Of a stretch of DNA of 64,000 nt, positions 38,033 through 49,966 are shown piece by piece (positions within the stretch are counted from its first letter, which is position 1; each line of letters begins with the position of its first letter). This stretch comes from Podocnemis expansa. Lineage: Eukaryota > Chordata > Testudines > Podocnemididae. The position numbers were made by a program, and so were the translations under genes. The stretch is taken from the NCBI GenBank assembly GCA_007922195.1, contig ML682008.1:8960877-9024876 (forward strand), written 5' to 3'. The notes beneath the pieces were generated by a model. The model was not told the origin of the DNA. It saw only the letters and a list, made by a program, of their open reading frames with translations, and did not search any database.

Positions 38033-39749
38033 ACATCTCAAAAAAATCAGTTACCGCAGGTAACTAACCAATTCTTTAAAAAACTTTCTCTTTTACTGAT
38101 CCTTACATAACGAAGGAAAAGATCATTCTGAATGTGGTATTTAAAAAATTGACATTTACAAATATGTTTGTACTGTCTTTGGTTGATCTGTTCCTGCCCT
38201 GGCTGTGAATGATTTCTGGGGTTTTAGAAAATAGGCATACAAGTGCTTAGAAACCTTGCCTTCCTCTACAAACAGGCAAAAAAGAAAATATCGAGTGAAA
38301 AAGAACAAGCCTTAGGCAATATTGGGTGAATAAATGGAATGGGCACAGAGGAAAGGTCTGAGGAAGAAAAGATCTCTTTAGATGGTCCCAATACACACAA
38401 GCTACAGAGTCAAGATTAGGTTTGTGCAAACTTTGCTGGGTTCAGTATTCAAATAGTGCCTGCTGTTTGTTTCACAGATTTTAGGAAAAAAAGCCAGTCT
38501 CCAGTGGGAACCCGTCATCTTCAACAAGTTTCAAAGCCATCGCTCCCTTACTTCTTTCTATGTTTTCAAGGGTTTTGCTTGGAGGTGGGATAAAAGGAGG
38601 TTAACCAGCTTCTCAGCTATGCAGACAACCTCAGGCCATCCTCATAAACCATTTGCTAGCATGGGCTGAGGTTAGAAAATGTCATCCAAATGGACTTGAT
38701 ATTTGATGTGACTATATTGCACATCTCTGCCTCAAATCTTAGCTGCTCTCTGTTCTCAAGAACTGAGGTAAAGAGTTATCAAACTTGAGCTCTTGAAACC
38801 TCCTCGGCTGGGAAAAAGAATGCTGTTTTGGAGGAATAGGAATTAAAATGCCATTTCTTCACAGGCAGAGCAAAGCAAGGCAAGCAAAGTTAATTTTTCC
38901 GCTGAATATGTTCCAGAATAACCAGAGGAAAATCTAATGCCTGTCTAAAAATTGTTCTTACTCCACCAGTATTATGTTTATGTAGTTAATGGGAATCTCT
39001 AGCTTTCATGTATAACAACCCCTGATCTTGATCATGTCGAGGAGATAAGATCATTTTCTTTTTGTTGCACCATGTTGACATACACAAAGTCGCCTTCTAA
39101 AAGGCCAGAAAATGTGATGTCTCATGTCATTGACTATGGCATTTAGTTGCAGATTGGTCCAATAACTTGGAGATTTTCTATTCTAATGTAGCAGCATAAT
39201 AATTGTTTGTTTTTCTTCTTTCTTATTCTACCTAATCACTCTATTTCAAAGTTGTACAAGAACTGTTAAAGGACACTCTTACTTGCCTCAGAAAATAACA
39301 TCTTACCCTGGGATGGTACTTATTTTATTCAGAAAACAGATTTCATACTTGGAAGCTTTAACATTTATATGTTCTTCAGGGGAGAAAGGGTGAATCTCGT
39401 CTGAAATTTTTGGAGTATGTGTTAGGACACAAGTATGTAATGTAAATTCATGTAAGTATTTAGGTCTATGAATTTGCCTGAGGTGGGATCTCTGGGCCTG
39501 TCTGAAAGTTAAAGTCTCTAAACTTCACATGTTAGGAAAGAACAAAGACATAGTGTGTCCTCTTGCCTGTTTGCAGTTAGATGGATTTTTCTTTGTTACT
39601 TTGAAAAGATAAGGGATATAGTTAAAATGTTTCAAGGCATAGTGAAGGTGTGATATATGAATGCGCAAATGAGGGAAAACTCTAACTCCTTTTCAAGACA
39701 GATGCCAGATCAAGGCCAAGCAAGCAGCTGGGAAAGTGAGTTCGGTGAA

Positions 39750-40275
39750 GAGCGATGTTAAAAAAACATAGACATAGGTCCACAAACTGACCATGGCCAA
39801 GATGTGACATTGCTCTCTGCTCTTCCCATGGGGTACAAAAGGGGTTGTACCAAAGTCCCGAGCCCCCCAAAATTGAATAGACCATATATTGATAGGAATG
39901 GAGGGGGGTATAGCCTGGAGGTGTAATTAAGGCTTTTAAGAAGAAAGAGGGGGAGGAGTTTTGTCAGCACACAGAACTATGGTCAGGGAAAGAGGGAGTT
40001 CTATGGGCATATAGAACTAGGATGGGAGAGTGGGAGAAGGTCCTCTACTGGTGTATAAAGAATTACATCTGACTGGTGTGAAAGGCCTGGGTATGGTTGT
40101 GGTTTCAAAACAACAGTCCAGAATCCAATTGGCAGGCACTCTTGGAAGGGTTTATTGAGAGTTACACTGATGCTCAATAAACCCTTCTCAGAGTGCCTGC
40201 CAGTTGGATTCTGGACTGTTGCTTTCCAGTGAACTGTGTCTGGGAACTGAGACAAGACAGGCCTTGGAGCCTTAA
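39750..40275 (+). mobile_element. Candidate solo LTR
   Basis: TATAAA at 40054-40059 is followed about 120 bases later by AATAAA at 40176-40181, and the sequence ends with a C/T-rich U5-like stretch near CCTTAACA. This order fits an LTR. A 48-bp inverted repeat (40112-40220) covers the putative R/U5 region. No internal retroviral sequence adjoins it. The borders are uncertain. Confidence 0.45.
40112..40220 (+). repeat. Long hairpin: 48-bp inverted repeat with 13-base loop
   Basis: The left arm 40112-40159 (starting AACAGTCCAGAATCCA, ending GGGTTTATTGAG) and right arm 40173-40220 are reverse complements with about four mismatches. The loop is AGTTACACTGATG. If transcribed it would fold into a single long stem. 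Confidence 0.93.
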
Positions 40276-41122
40276 CAGCATGCACCACTATTACTGTTAA
40301 GGACAGAAAACATCCATTTTACATCTTTCTGAAACTACTGTATTAAAGCTGTGATAGGTATGATTCATCTGACACAAAAGGTCTGCAATTTTTTCCCTGT
40401 GTACAAGCATCACTTAATTATTTATAGTTACTGACTGCCTGCTACGTTTCTATAAACTGGTGCTTAATCACACAAGATTTCTCTTCTTCTCTGCTTTTTC
40501 TATAAAGTACTATAAAGCCATAATTGAAAGGTTAATGGACTTCATTTGCACTTTTGTTCATTGAAATTCTGCATGTACATCTTTAAAACGTCAAAATGAG
40601 CATTGTCACTATAGAGGCAGCAACAGAATAATCAGTTGTGATTATTTTTCATTGTATGGCTCCTCCATTCCATACACATCTTTTGAGTATGCTAATCAAT
40701 TTATAAAAGAAAAATTATAAAGATAATCCAAATTACTCTGTGGTAGCTGTCTGCTTAAATCTTTTAATCCCAAACCAGAAAGACTTGGTATTAGATTAGA
40801 CTGCTAGTTTTCCCCTAGATGACAGATAAACTAATTGAATAGTTCTTGTTACAGTTCTTTACTGAACGGCTGTGTACTGTCTCTTGCAATGGATTCCTCC
40901 CTTCCGTGGAAAACAGAATAGGAGTTTGTGTTTGTGCTTGCTTTATCTGATTTTTCTTGAATGCTTTTGCATAATCAGGTTGATTCCAGTTCTTTCACAT
41001 TTATTCTGTTTCCTGTTTTTAATATAAACAGTCAGTTCGATTCATGTTGCCTTAGCGAATGTTCAGTGATTCAACGTCAGTGAGCAAGTTAAACTGTAAT
41101 CCTGATATGGTTTATATTTTAG

Positions 41123-41362
41123 GAGATCCTTGCCCAGAGAATGGCAGAAGTCCAGGCTCAGTGTCTACTCACCACAGTTCTCCAAGAAGTGACTATGCTA
41201 ACAGCAATCACCCTGCACCCAGTAGTAATACCGTACCACCAGAGGGCTTTGCTTCACACAGCTTATCAACCAGTGATGTTGTTATCCACCGCAAAGAAAA
41301 TGAAGGGTTTGGCTTTGTTATCATCAGCTCATTGAACAGGCCTGAATCTGGATCTACAATAA
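41123..41362 (+). CDS. MAGI2: MAGI2 exon: inter-PDZ linker and start of the next PDZ domain
   Basis: The exon completes a glycine codon split with the previous exon, then reads DPCPENGRSPGSVSTHHSSP, a Ser/Pro/Asn-rich linker (SDYANSNHPAPSSNTVPPEG), and then SDVVIHRKENEGFGFVIISS. The linker looks disordered and its SP/SxxS positions could be phosphorylation sites (inference). EGFGF is the carboxylate-binding loop of the second PDZ in the window (about residues 920-1010 of human MAGI2; fifth if PDZ0 is counted). The donor AATAA|GTAAGT leaves one base, completed to threonine by the next exon. The second GT four bases later would break the frame. The linker seems about three residues shorter than the mammalian one I recall, after SDYA. 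Confidence 0.96.
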
Positions 41363-41504
41363 GTAAGTAAAATCCTACCTGCCGCTTGTTTGTTTTTTCT
41401 TCATGTTTGCTTATGAAATATGACACCTAATACCATCTCTCTTCATCAAAGTCTGACTTGTTATTCATAGGAACAAAGGTTATTCTGTCCATTGGGGTTA
41501 AAAT

Positions 41505-41800
41505 CAGAGAAATGTGGGACTAGAAGGGACCTTTAGAGGTCATCAAGTCCAGCTCACTGTCCTGAGGCAGCACTAAGCAGACCTAGAGCATTCCTGACAG
41601 CTGGTTGTCCAAGCTGTTCTTAAAAACCTCCAATGATGGGGATTTTACAACCTCCCTTGGAAACCTAGTCCAGAACCTATTTCCCTGCTGCAGATTAGGC
41701 CCATTACTTACTGTCCAACCTTCAGCAGACACAGAGAATAACTGCCTCAAACATTCCTTTATCAGCCCGATAGGATTTGAAGCGCTCTATTCATAGAACA
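41505..41800 (-). mobile_element. CR1 LINE fragment
   Basis: GTGGGACTAGAAGGGACC, AGGTCATCAAGTCCAGCTCA, GGCAGCACTAAGCAGACCTA, AACCTCCAATGATGGGGATT and CAGATTAGGCCCATTACTTA are the reverse-strand 3' region of a CR1 subfamily. The short open frame over it is incidental. Confidence 0.85.
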
Positions 41801-42124
41801 TGGTTCCCTCCCAGAGACACTCAGCCCATATACATCTTATTAATATAAAATATAATTATTATCGGAAAAGCTTTCTCATTGGGTGTAAACTACCATCAAT
41901 CCAGAGTTACACAAATTTACTCCAGCTGAGAATCTGACTCTCTTGTTATTAAGACAATGTAGCTTGATAGTGTTATAGTGACATTTATTAATACTACAGT
42001 CAAGAAAAATCCTACAGAATAGGAAATGTTAAATAAAAATGGAATCTCCAGAAACCCTTTACTGATGCTACCTAATAGGATGTTGCTCAAGCTACTAGAA
42101 TGCCTTGTGGTGGAGAGCGATAAG

Positions 42125-42243
42125 TAAGTTTGCCAAACCTCCAGGGTGTTCTGGAGTCTCCAGGAATTAAAGATAAATCTTTAATTAAAGATTTCATGTG
42201 ATGAAACCTCCAGGAACATATCCAACAAAAACTGGCAACCCTA
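42125..42243. mobile_element. Small hAT-like MITE, 119 bp
   Basis: The ends TAAGTTTGCCAAACCTCCAG and (reverse-complemented) TAGGGTTGCCAGTTTTTG are inverted repeats. GCGATAAG (42117-42124) and GAGATAAG (42244-42251) match 7 of 8. The interior CTGGAGTCTCCAGGAATTAA and the ATCTTTAATTAAAGAT palindrome are characteristic of a known amniote MITE whose name I do not recall. Confidence 0.8.
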
Positions 42244-44229
42244 GAGATAAGGATGGACTGATTCTATAATCAAGGGGACTCCTCGGTGTGAAAAACGTGG
42301 CAGAATCGGGCCAATAGTGATCATAGCTCAATTTCTGCCTCAAGAGCTCTATTATGCTGGTGATTTAACATCGTGCTGTATGCCAGAAACCCCTGGTTGG
42401 GCCTCATTTTCAGAGGTGATCAGCACCTATAACTTCCACTGGGTCTATATGAAGCTGTGAATGCTCAATACTTCTAAAATTCGAGCCCCATAGGACTATT
42501 TCCTACCTTGCTTATGGGCTTAAGACTGAATGGAGCCTATTCCCTATGCCAAAAGGCCCATTTGAACTGTTCCCTCCCAACACCATCACCACCCACACCC
42601 CTTCCAAAACTATTTGCTGAGGAACTTCATGACAGTTCCCCCTTTTGAGCCCTTCGAAAGTATTAACCTGTTCCAAATCTGAGAAAATAAAAGCAAGTAA
42701 AAAACAATTATTGGGAAGAGTCTTATAATCTCACAATAAGTGCTTCATGGTCAAGCCTTTTTTATTCTATCCCAAATGAACTTTTATTAAATTCAGTAGA
42801 CTCCTTGAAATTAAAACTGTAAGCAAGTCATAGCCAATCAACCAAGTATGACTCTATAGGATCACTTGGCTGTACATCATGGCCAGCAGGAACTTCATTG
42901 TGGCAGGTGGAAAAATACAATACTCTTGTTCAAAAGCCAGGTCATTAGTAACTATAGGTAATGGAGAGTCTCGTCTAGGTAACAGGGTGCTTGACTTCAT
43001 TAGTCACTGTAGTTAATGGAGAATCGCCTCGAAGTAACAGGATGTTTAACCCACAATAGATTAGTCATGATTCTGTCTAGATTCTGTCCACTGATACATA
43101 TACATTACACAGTTAATTTCAATACATTTTCATCTATAATGAAATAATTGAAAGATAGCCTCAGAAGTTGTGAGGAATATTTTAAATGCAATCCTTCAGG
43201 TGACAGTATAGTCCAAATGATCAGATTCCCTAGAGAAAAAAAAAAAACACATAGCTACTACAAAATTTAACATTAATTTAAGAACTTCAAGAGTAAATGG
43301 AGAGGAGGGTCAGCTGTTGAGACAACAAATTGATTCATTAAAATTATAATGTATCGAACCTCTGTGAACCTAACAGTTCCCAGATCATGATCATGGAAAA
43401 AAAGTATCACATTTGTCATAGACAGTGATAAACTAAACTAAACTAAAATAAAATAAAGCATTCCCTTTCTATGCTTAGGTTAAGTAAAGGATCTGAAAAT
43501 CCTTGGTGGAATAAACAAATGGAAAAGGATACAAGATAACACTCTAGTCAATAATGGAAGCAGGTTACCTAAAATTTAGCTTCACTAAAATTTTAGTAAG
43601 GAAATATTAGCAACCATCAATTTCTTATACCGTGTATTTATTTGGACAAAATGACTAAAGGGTTTGAGCAGAAGTGGAAAGTGTGTTAACAGCATGAAAG
43701 TACTAACTAAATTAACCATACTATTACATAAAGCATGGCTTGGGTCAATATTTATAAATATAAGCAATAAAAAAAATGCTAATATGTTCATGTCAAGCCA
43801 ACCTGTTAAAACCCATCAATGAAATAGGTCTGGAAGGGGAATAATCTGTAGTGTCAAATAGTCATTGCCCCTAGTTTTATTCTTTCAAATAAAGTTCAGT
43901 GTTTTATGGTCAATTGGGAAAGTCAGTTCCAAGCAAAAGAACAATCTAAACAATAGTCTCACTGGGCATAACCTTCAGAGTGATAGGGTGAATTAATATT
44001 TTCTACATTTAATTATAGTTTTCCAGCACCTACTTGCTCTTTATTTTTTTCTTCACTCGCCCAGGCTGGACTGTTAGGTGTGACAATTTGGAAGTGTAAC
44101 ATTCTCCCTTTGGTTTATCCAAAAAGACAACTAGTTGTGCAATGATAACATCATTCAGTCTCAATACCCAGTTAAAATTCTGTTTTATAACCAACAAACC
44201 ACGAAAGTTGGTGCAGTAAGTGCCACAGA

Positions 44230-44282
44230 ACTCTTTGTTTGTTTTACTGAACTAGACTAACATGGCTGCCTCTTTGGAACTC
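44230..44282. repeat. Foldback-family A terminal fragment
   Basis: CTCTTTGTTTGTTTTACTGA, ACTAGACTAACATGGCTGCC and TCTTTGGAA match the right end of the complete element at 49274-49490. Confidence 0.8.
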
Positions 44283-45394
44283 AAAAAATTACTGTAAATC
44301 CTGGAAGGACAAATACTTGGTCAAATGTAATAGTGTGAGTTTTATGTGTCATTCCATTATAAATTGATCAAATAGATTGTATTCTTATTAGTTACAATGC
44401 AACATGCTATTATTTATTAATTACGTATTAATTATTTTATTATTATTATGCCACTGGTGTTGAGCCTTTGGGCACTGATTCTCAAGTCAACTTGATCAAC
44501 ATTTGGCATAGGACTCAAAGACAGTGAAGAAAAGATGTTTTTATAGCATCTTTGCTGCTTCCTTGTTCAGGGGCTAGTTTAAGTTAGAGGACTTTGAAGG
44601 CTTCTGTAATTTATATCCAGGTGCCCCTGGCCCCAATGTACGATTCCAACACCAGAAATAGCTAGACATGGTCCAATCAAATCCTTTTGCCCCAGCAACA
44701 TCACTTATGATGAGGGTTCAAAAGAGAATTCCTGCTACCCATATAGCCTGTTAGGCCAACTTTACAGTCCCTATACCTCAGTGGAATGCCATGACCACTA
44801 TATCCAGAATCAGGGTTATAGTTCTTGCTCCAAATGGTTTGTGATCTCAGTTGCAATTTCTCATGGAAATCTTTTTAAGGGTTTTTTTTTCTTATGCATT
44901 TTGTTTATCAGACATACCTTTGTTTTACAGAAATCAATCAAATGCTCTAAGGGCTATTTTCTACCTTGATCTCTACACAGAATGAGGGCAGGATGTAGTG
45001 TTTATTGAGGAACAGAATTGTTAAACAGCAGTTTTTAGGCACCCTTTTGACATGAGTATGTTCCTGGACAATTTAGTACTTGGTAAAAACACCCAAACCT
45101 CATAGCGTATTTCCTCTATGCAGTGAAAAACACAGACATTTTCTCTCACGCACTTTCCTTTCGCAAATCATTGCTTGGAATGGACTTTAAATTAACACAA
45201 GATTATCTTTCATTAAATCACTATTGAAAGATAGAGACAGAACTAGACTGAAGGTAGGATGACAAGGGTAGAAAGGGCAAAAGGGGCAAAGCACAGCAAT
45301 ACATGAAGTTAGCCATGCTTTTAATTCAGATAAATCAAAATGTATAAATAAATAACCCCGTGTGACCCAGGCTGCCAGGATAACCACATGAAAA

Positions 45395-46371
45395 TGAAAA
45401 GATCAGGATACGCTGCAAAAATGAGCACCGAACTCTCTAAACATTGATGGATGGCACTGAATTCAGAGTTCCCAAATCAGTAACAAACCATGTTTCTGAT
45501 TTCCCACACTGGTTATCAAGAAACATAACAAAAAACAAATAACCCCCTTTACGGCATTTCAGCCATTGGGTCCCAGATAGTCTCTGGGTTTGGTAGAGAT
45601 AAGTTACTTAAAACTCCAAGCTCATTACCCAGAATGAGTTCTCCTGACCCCAGAGAGGCAGCCACATTACACAGAACAAAATAGGTATGGATCACGCTCC
45701 CAGACAATCCTTTAGTAACTAAAAGTAAAGGTTAAAAGAAAAACAAAATGTGAGAAATTTTAAAGGATTAAAGTGAATCACATACATACAAATGCTTAAA
45801 TATCCATGGAAAGCAAGTCCTTGTTAGAATTTGGAGTTTGCAAGCTTATATAGCTCCTCTGGTGCGCACCCAGTACCTGGGTGGGTCTCAGCCCTTTTTC
45901 CAGTTGCAGATGAATAGATCCAGAGGTTGGTGTTAACTGTAGACAGATTCCTGTAGACAGTTGAAGACTGAAGACAAAATTAAGTTGAGCACAGCTGCTT
46001 TTATCACCTCTCAGCTTCCCCAGGCTCTGTGGAATTTTTAGAAATTAAAGTGCAGTTGAGTTACATGTGTAAGTCTGAGTGGCTCAACAGGTTTCTCCTT
46101 CTTGGGCTCACTATAGCCGTGAGCTTCCTTAATGGGCCATTAAGGAGACAATAGCTATATCCGTCCTGTGCAGGGATTTTTCCCAGAATCAAATAAGTTG
46201 AAACACAGATACAACAAACATATTCATAACTTCTAATACAGATGTGATAGCTGCATATTAACCATATAATCACTCCTAGCAAATTATTACATTTCCATTG
46301 GTATCCACCATGGCATACCTCATATGAATTACTGCAGTTATAAAATATTGATATGAAATAATATCTTAAAT
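45395..46371 (-). mobile_element. LTR/endogenous-retrovirus-like repeat, copy 2
   Basis: This is homologous along its length to 5425-6370 (for example GCTGCAAAAATGAGC, TTGATGGATGGCACTGAATT, CACCTCTCAGCTTCCCCAGG, CTTCTAATACAGATGTGATA). The 519-bp hAT element has inserted just at its right edge. It contains no viral gene frame. Confidence 0.58.
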
Positions 46372-46890
46372 CAGGGATCCGCAACCCCTGTCATGTGTGC
46401 CAAAAATAGCACAGGGACTGAGCCTGAGCAGCACGCAGCACAGCTCAGGCTCTCCCACTAGCCCCTCTCCCACAGTGCTGCGTGGCCTGGGGCGGCAAGA
46501 GCCGCGTGCCATGGTTCCAGGCCCCCGCTGGGAAGCGCAGCCAGCAAAGAAGCTGTGGCGCACGGGGCTCCTGGCCTCTGCTGGCCCCAGCCCCTGCTGG
46601 GCAGAGCTAGAGGGGAGCGGGGCAGATCAGCCAGCCCCAGAGCCACTGCCGCTGGTGGGAGCTGGCCCCATTTCTGGCCTCCAGATGCTACCTACCACTG
46701 CCAGCGGGAACCATCCCCAATTCTCAGAGCCCACCCACTGCTGCTGGTGGGAGACAGCCCACCGGTGGGAGTGGGTGCTGACCCCAAACCAGAAGCCTGG
46801 CCCCACCCCCTTTTGGCCCTGCCCATGGCACCAGATGATGGTGAGTTGGGCAGGGCTGGCACAGGGACCAGCAAAGGTTGCAGACCCCTG
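46372..46890. mobile_element. 519-bp GC-rich non-autonomous hAT element, copy 2
   Basis: The ends CAGGGATCCGCAACCCCTG and (reverse-complemented) CAGGGGTCTGCAACCTTTG are inverted repeats. TCTTAAAT (46364-46371) and TCTTAATT (46891-46898) are a 7-of-8 target duplication. The body is homologous to copy 1. The 174-residue frame across it is an artefact. Confidence 0.9.
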
Positions 46891-49273
46891 TCTTAATTGG
46901 TCCACATCACACCCCCTTTGACCTATAGATATAGCCAGTGCTGAGCTGAAAGGAACAGGCTAGGCTCTTGCAAGTGTTCGTAGGGCAGATGAAAGACAGG
47001 AGAAACTATTCCAGTCTCAGGAGCAGTTTTGCCCTTTTACTAGTCACTCCCCTACACCTGACTGCAGCCCAGAGCCTCAGTAGCATTCAGATCAGCATTA
47101 TGCAGGAAGTGCACATCATCTGCAAAGCACCCCAAAATCTTCTCTCTCTCCTCTTGAGAGCAGCAGAAATACACAGGTGCTGCTTGTTAAGAAAGCATAA
47201 TAAACTATTACTACGGGCAGGATAAGTTTCTGAAGCTTGATAGCATGGTTTGGAGAGAAAAGGAACCCGAATCCAAACAAATCACTTTCTCAGCTCTACA
47301 AAATCTGAAGTTCATTACATTTGGAGCTGACTGGCAAACACTTCCCCCTCCTCCTGAAAAATTTAGATGAAATATTTTTAAAAATATATCTTTTTGTTGA
47401 ATTTTTCTCTGATTTTAGTCAAGAACTGAAAACTCAAAGCCTTAATATTTTCAGCAGTTTTCTTCAACTAAAAACTGAACATATCCTTTTTAAAACTTAA
47501 AAGACTTTGCCTTTTGATTTAACTTTGACTTTCTTTTTAACTTTGACCTTTTTTTAAAGAATATCTTAAATTTTTTGTGAACATTTCCATTTAATTGAAA
47601 AAGGAATTGTTCATCAAAAAGTCTCAGTTGAAAATCTTCGATTCATTCTAGTCAGTTGTAAAATATAGTCTCTTGGGAGAAAAATTATGATTTTTATTTA
47701 TTCTTAAAAGGGTGATCAATGTAAATAATCTGTGAACTGAAGTAACAGCTTTTTGAAAGACTGTCATTTTCCCTGTCAGATGAGTGTTTGTAGACCATAA
47801 ATATGGTTACTCATCTTCTTTTTAGACTGAAAGCCCCGGCTAGCAATGATTCTAATTCTATTATGAACAACTTCCAAAAAAGAAATACAGATAAAAACAG
47901 AAGGTGGAATCCTGTCTCCACTGAAGTCCATAGAAGAACTCCCAATGACTCCCCAGGAGTTCACCAAAAACATGGTAATAGTTCCTTGATAGATCCTGAT
48001 CCTGCAAATTCACACATCTGAGCAATCCAACTCCTTTCAAATGGATAAGTCCTCTGAATGTTTACAGGCCTGGGTCCACATACATTTGAGGAAGTGGTAT
48101 GATACCATTCTGCATGCTTTGTGCTCTAAAGATACTGAATAGCCAGTTGAGCAACTGAAGCCAGAGCAACAGTAATAAATTTTCAGCAACATTAGGAATC
48201 TCTCATATCTCCTTGAAGCTTTTTAAATTCGTTCATTATTTTTTTAAATTTGTATGTTTGTCATAGCCTTGAACAACCAATTTTACCTTCTAACTATGTA
48301 GAGAGACCTGCTGTCACAGATTAAAAGGCAAACAACTGGCCAAAAAATAAGCTCCTAAAATCAATAAAAATGGAAATGGAGATCTAAATTCTCTTCTCAT
48401 AAATCACAAATATGTTCCACTGTGCAGTCACAATGCAGGTTGTTTTTCATTACTGATTTCAAAGACATCCAGGAAGAGATAGATGAACATCTTACATCTT
48501 AGATCTGCAGCTCTTTTAAGAGCTTGTAGATTTGTCAGAAGTGAATCTTTCTCCTGGGTTCAGATCCTGAGTTCCATTGTTACCAGTGAAATACAGGTGA
48601 AATTAAGGCGCAAAGAACAATCTCAGATCATATACACAGGTTCTTCAGTCAGTCAGTAAAGCTGATTTTTATCTCAAAACATCAAGGAAGTCAAAGAAAC
48701 TCAAAGTCTGAAGTTAACTTTTTTATAATGGTGTTTTCTGTAGTCATTCAGAAACATCATTGTGTGAGACACCAGAATACTCTATCTCTTTTATTTAGCA
48801 TCTTTTAAGACATGTTATATATCTAGCAGTCATGGGCACATATTGATATATGGTCAGATTTCATTGACAACTCCTTTGATACTAGAGTGGAATAAGAAAA
48901 TCATAAAAAATGTTTACATCACTTAGTTGATACCTTTATTATTTCATTACAAAAATGATTTTGGGTATTTCTGAACTGAATCATCATTCAATAATTATGC
49001 TGCTGATTTTCACCAAACTGGTGCCGGGGCCCAGTAAATTTCACTTAGGCATGACTACCTCTCTGATTTCTCTGGAAATAGTCAGTTCATAATATTTATT
49101 CTCCACCCATAATTAGTTGAGAGTTCTTTCTAAAGAAATCAGTGTGTTAGGTGCTTTACAGAGAAAGCAAGCAAGCTCCATTCTTTGAAGAATTTGCACC
49201 CCAAATACACACACAAGAAAAAAGACCGGCATGCCAGGGGCAAAACAATGACTGACTGATTAAATTCAGCATG

Positions 49274-49490
49274 TTCCAAAGTCTAGTTCAGCAAAACAAA
49301 CAGGAAGTCTAGTGGCACTTTTAAAGACTAACGTGTTTGTTTATCACATGAGCTTTCATGGAAAACATTCCCACTTTGTTAGACACTTGAATATGGAGCT
49401 CATGCAATAAATAAATTTGTTAGTCTTTAAATGCCACTAGACTCCTTGTTTGTTTTGCTGAACTAGTCTGACACAGCTATCTCTTTGGAA
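49274..49490. mobile_element. Complete foldback-family A element, 217 bp
   Basis: Its ends are TTCCAAAG and CTTTGGAA. Long inverted arms run inward: AGTTCAGCAAAACAAACAGG, AAGTCTAGTGGCACTTTTAA, AGACTAAC against GTTAGTCTTTAAATGCCACT, AGACTCCTTGTTTGTTTTGC, TGAACT. The centre holds ATGAGCTTTCATGGAAAACA and CCACTTTGTTAGACACTTGA. It is a useful reference copy for the truncated ones. It encodes nothing. Confidence 0.88.
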
Positions 49491-49870
49491 TTAAAAAGAG
49501 GGTAGTTATGGCAGAGTGAACAAGGGAGGAGCTAACTGCCCGAAGTACATGCCTAAAGTCTCAGGATGGGTACATGCTCCGAGCAGCCAGTCCCTCCCAT
49601 CTCTTGTGCTTCTGTGGCTACAATGTATTTTTAGTTTGGTAGCTTGATCAGAGCTCACATGTCTCCGTAAGCTAGGAATACACCACAAGTACAGAATGTA
49701 GATATCACTTTAGAGAGGCACACTGGCACTCTCAACACCATTTTAATGTCTTATGCTGGAAATGGAAATACTAGTCTCTGATGGAAAGATTAGCATTTGA
49801 TATTTTTCTCTGTCTTGTTTCTAGGGTTAGATTTTTGTGCCTGTTTCACCTGTGGCAAGGCACAATCGCA

Positions 49871-49898
49871 GCTTTTTCTTTTTCTTTTTCTTTTTCGT
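49871..49898 (+). repeat. (CTTTTT)n hexamer run
   Basis: About four CTTTTT units. Confidence 0.9.
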
Positions 49899-49930
49899 TA
49901 AGAATATTGGGGCACTTTAACATGTGGCAT

Positions 49931-49966
49931 TCATAGAAACATAGAGTCATAGAAACTAGAAGGAAA
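49931..49966 (-). mobile_element. Older CR1 tail, left remnant
   Basis: TCATAGAAACATAGAGTCAT followed by AGAAACTAGAAGG is a reverse-strand CR1 3' terminus that breaks off where the long plus-strand CR1 begins. Its expected continuation lies at 52450. Confidence 0.7.

Larger units (their letters stand above)
33139..38060 (+). mobile_element. DIRS-like (tyrosine-recombinase type) retrotransposon ruin
   Basis: The left terminal region (TTCTTTGAGTGATGTTCCTG, TGGGTGCTCCACTTTAGGTG, AATGCATCTCACAATAGCCT) reappears inverted at 37825-37949. A direct copy of the outermost part lies at 37719-37755. Inverted ends plus an internal copy of the end are the DIRS architecture. Gag-like and RT-leader-like coding remains lie in between, in order. 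The bulk of reverse transcriptase, RNase H and tyrosine recombinase is missing. Later insertions include hAT MITEs (35632-35817, 36653-37029), a possible hAT-like element (34339-34609) and a foldback piece (37950-38032). Confidence 0.68.
31128..41122 (+). other. MAGI2: MAGI2 intron, phase 1, 10.0 kb
   Basis: The intron has donor GTATGT and acceptor TATTTTAG. About half of it is repeat: a 170-bp hAT MITE, a DIRS-like retrotransposon ruin (33.1-38.1 kb) carrying at least four later insertions, and a probable solo LTR with a long hairpin at 40.1-40.2 kb. The stretches 31200-31680, 31880-33120, 38100-39650 and 40300-41100 look like ordinary intron. Confidence 0.93.

Noticed and set aside
46397..46921. 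174-residue frame
   Set aside because: It lies in the second copy of the same hAT element and has no homology to proteins I know.
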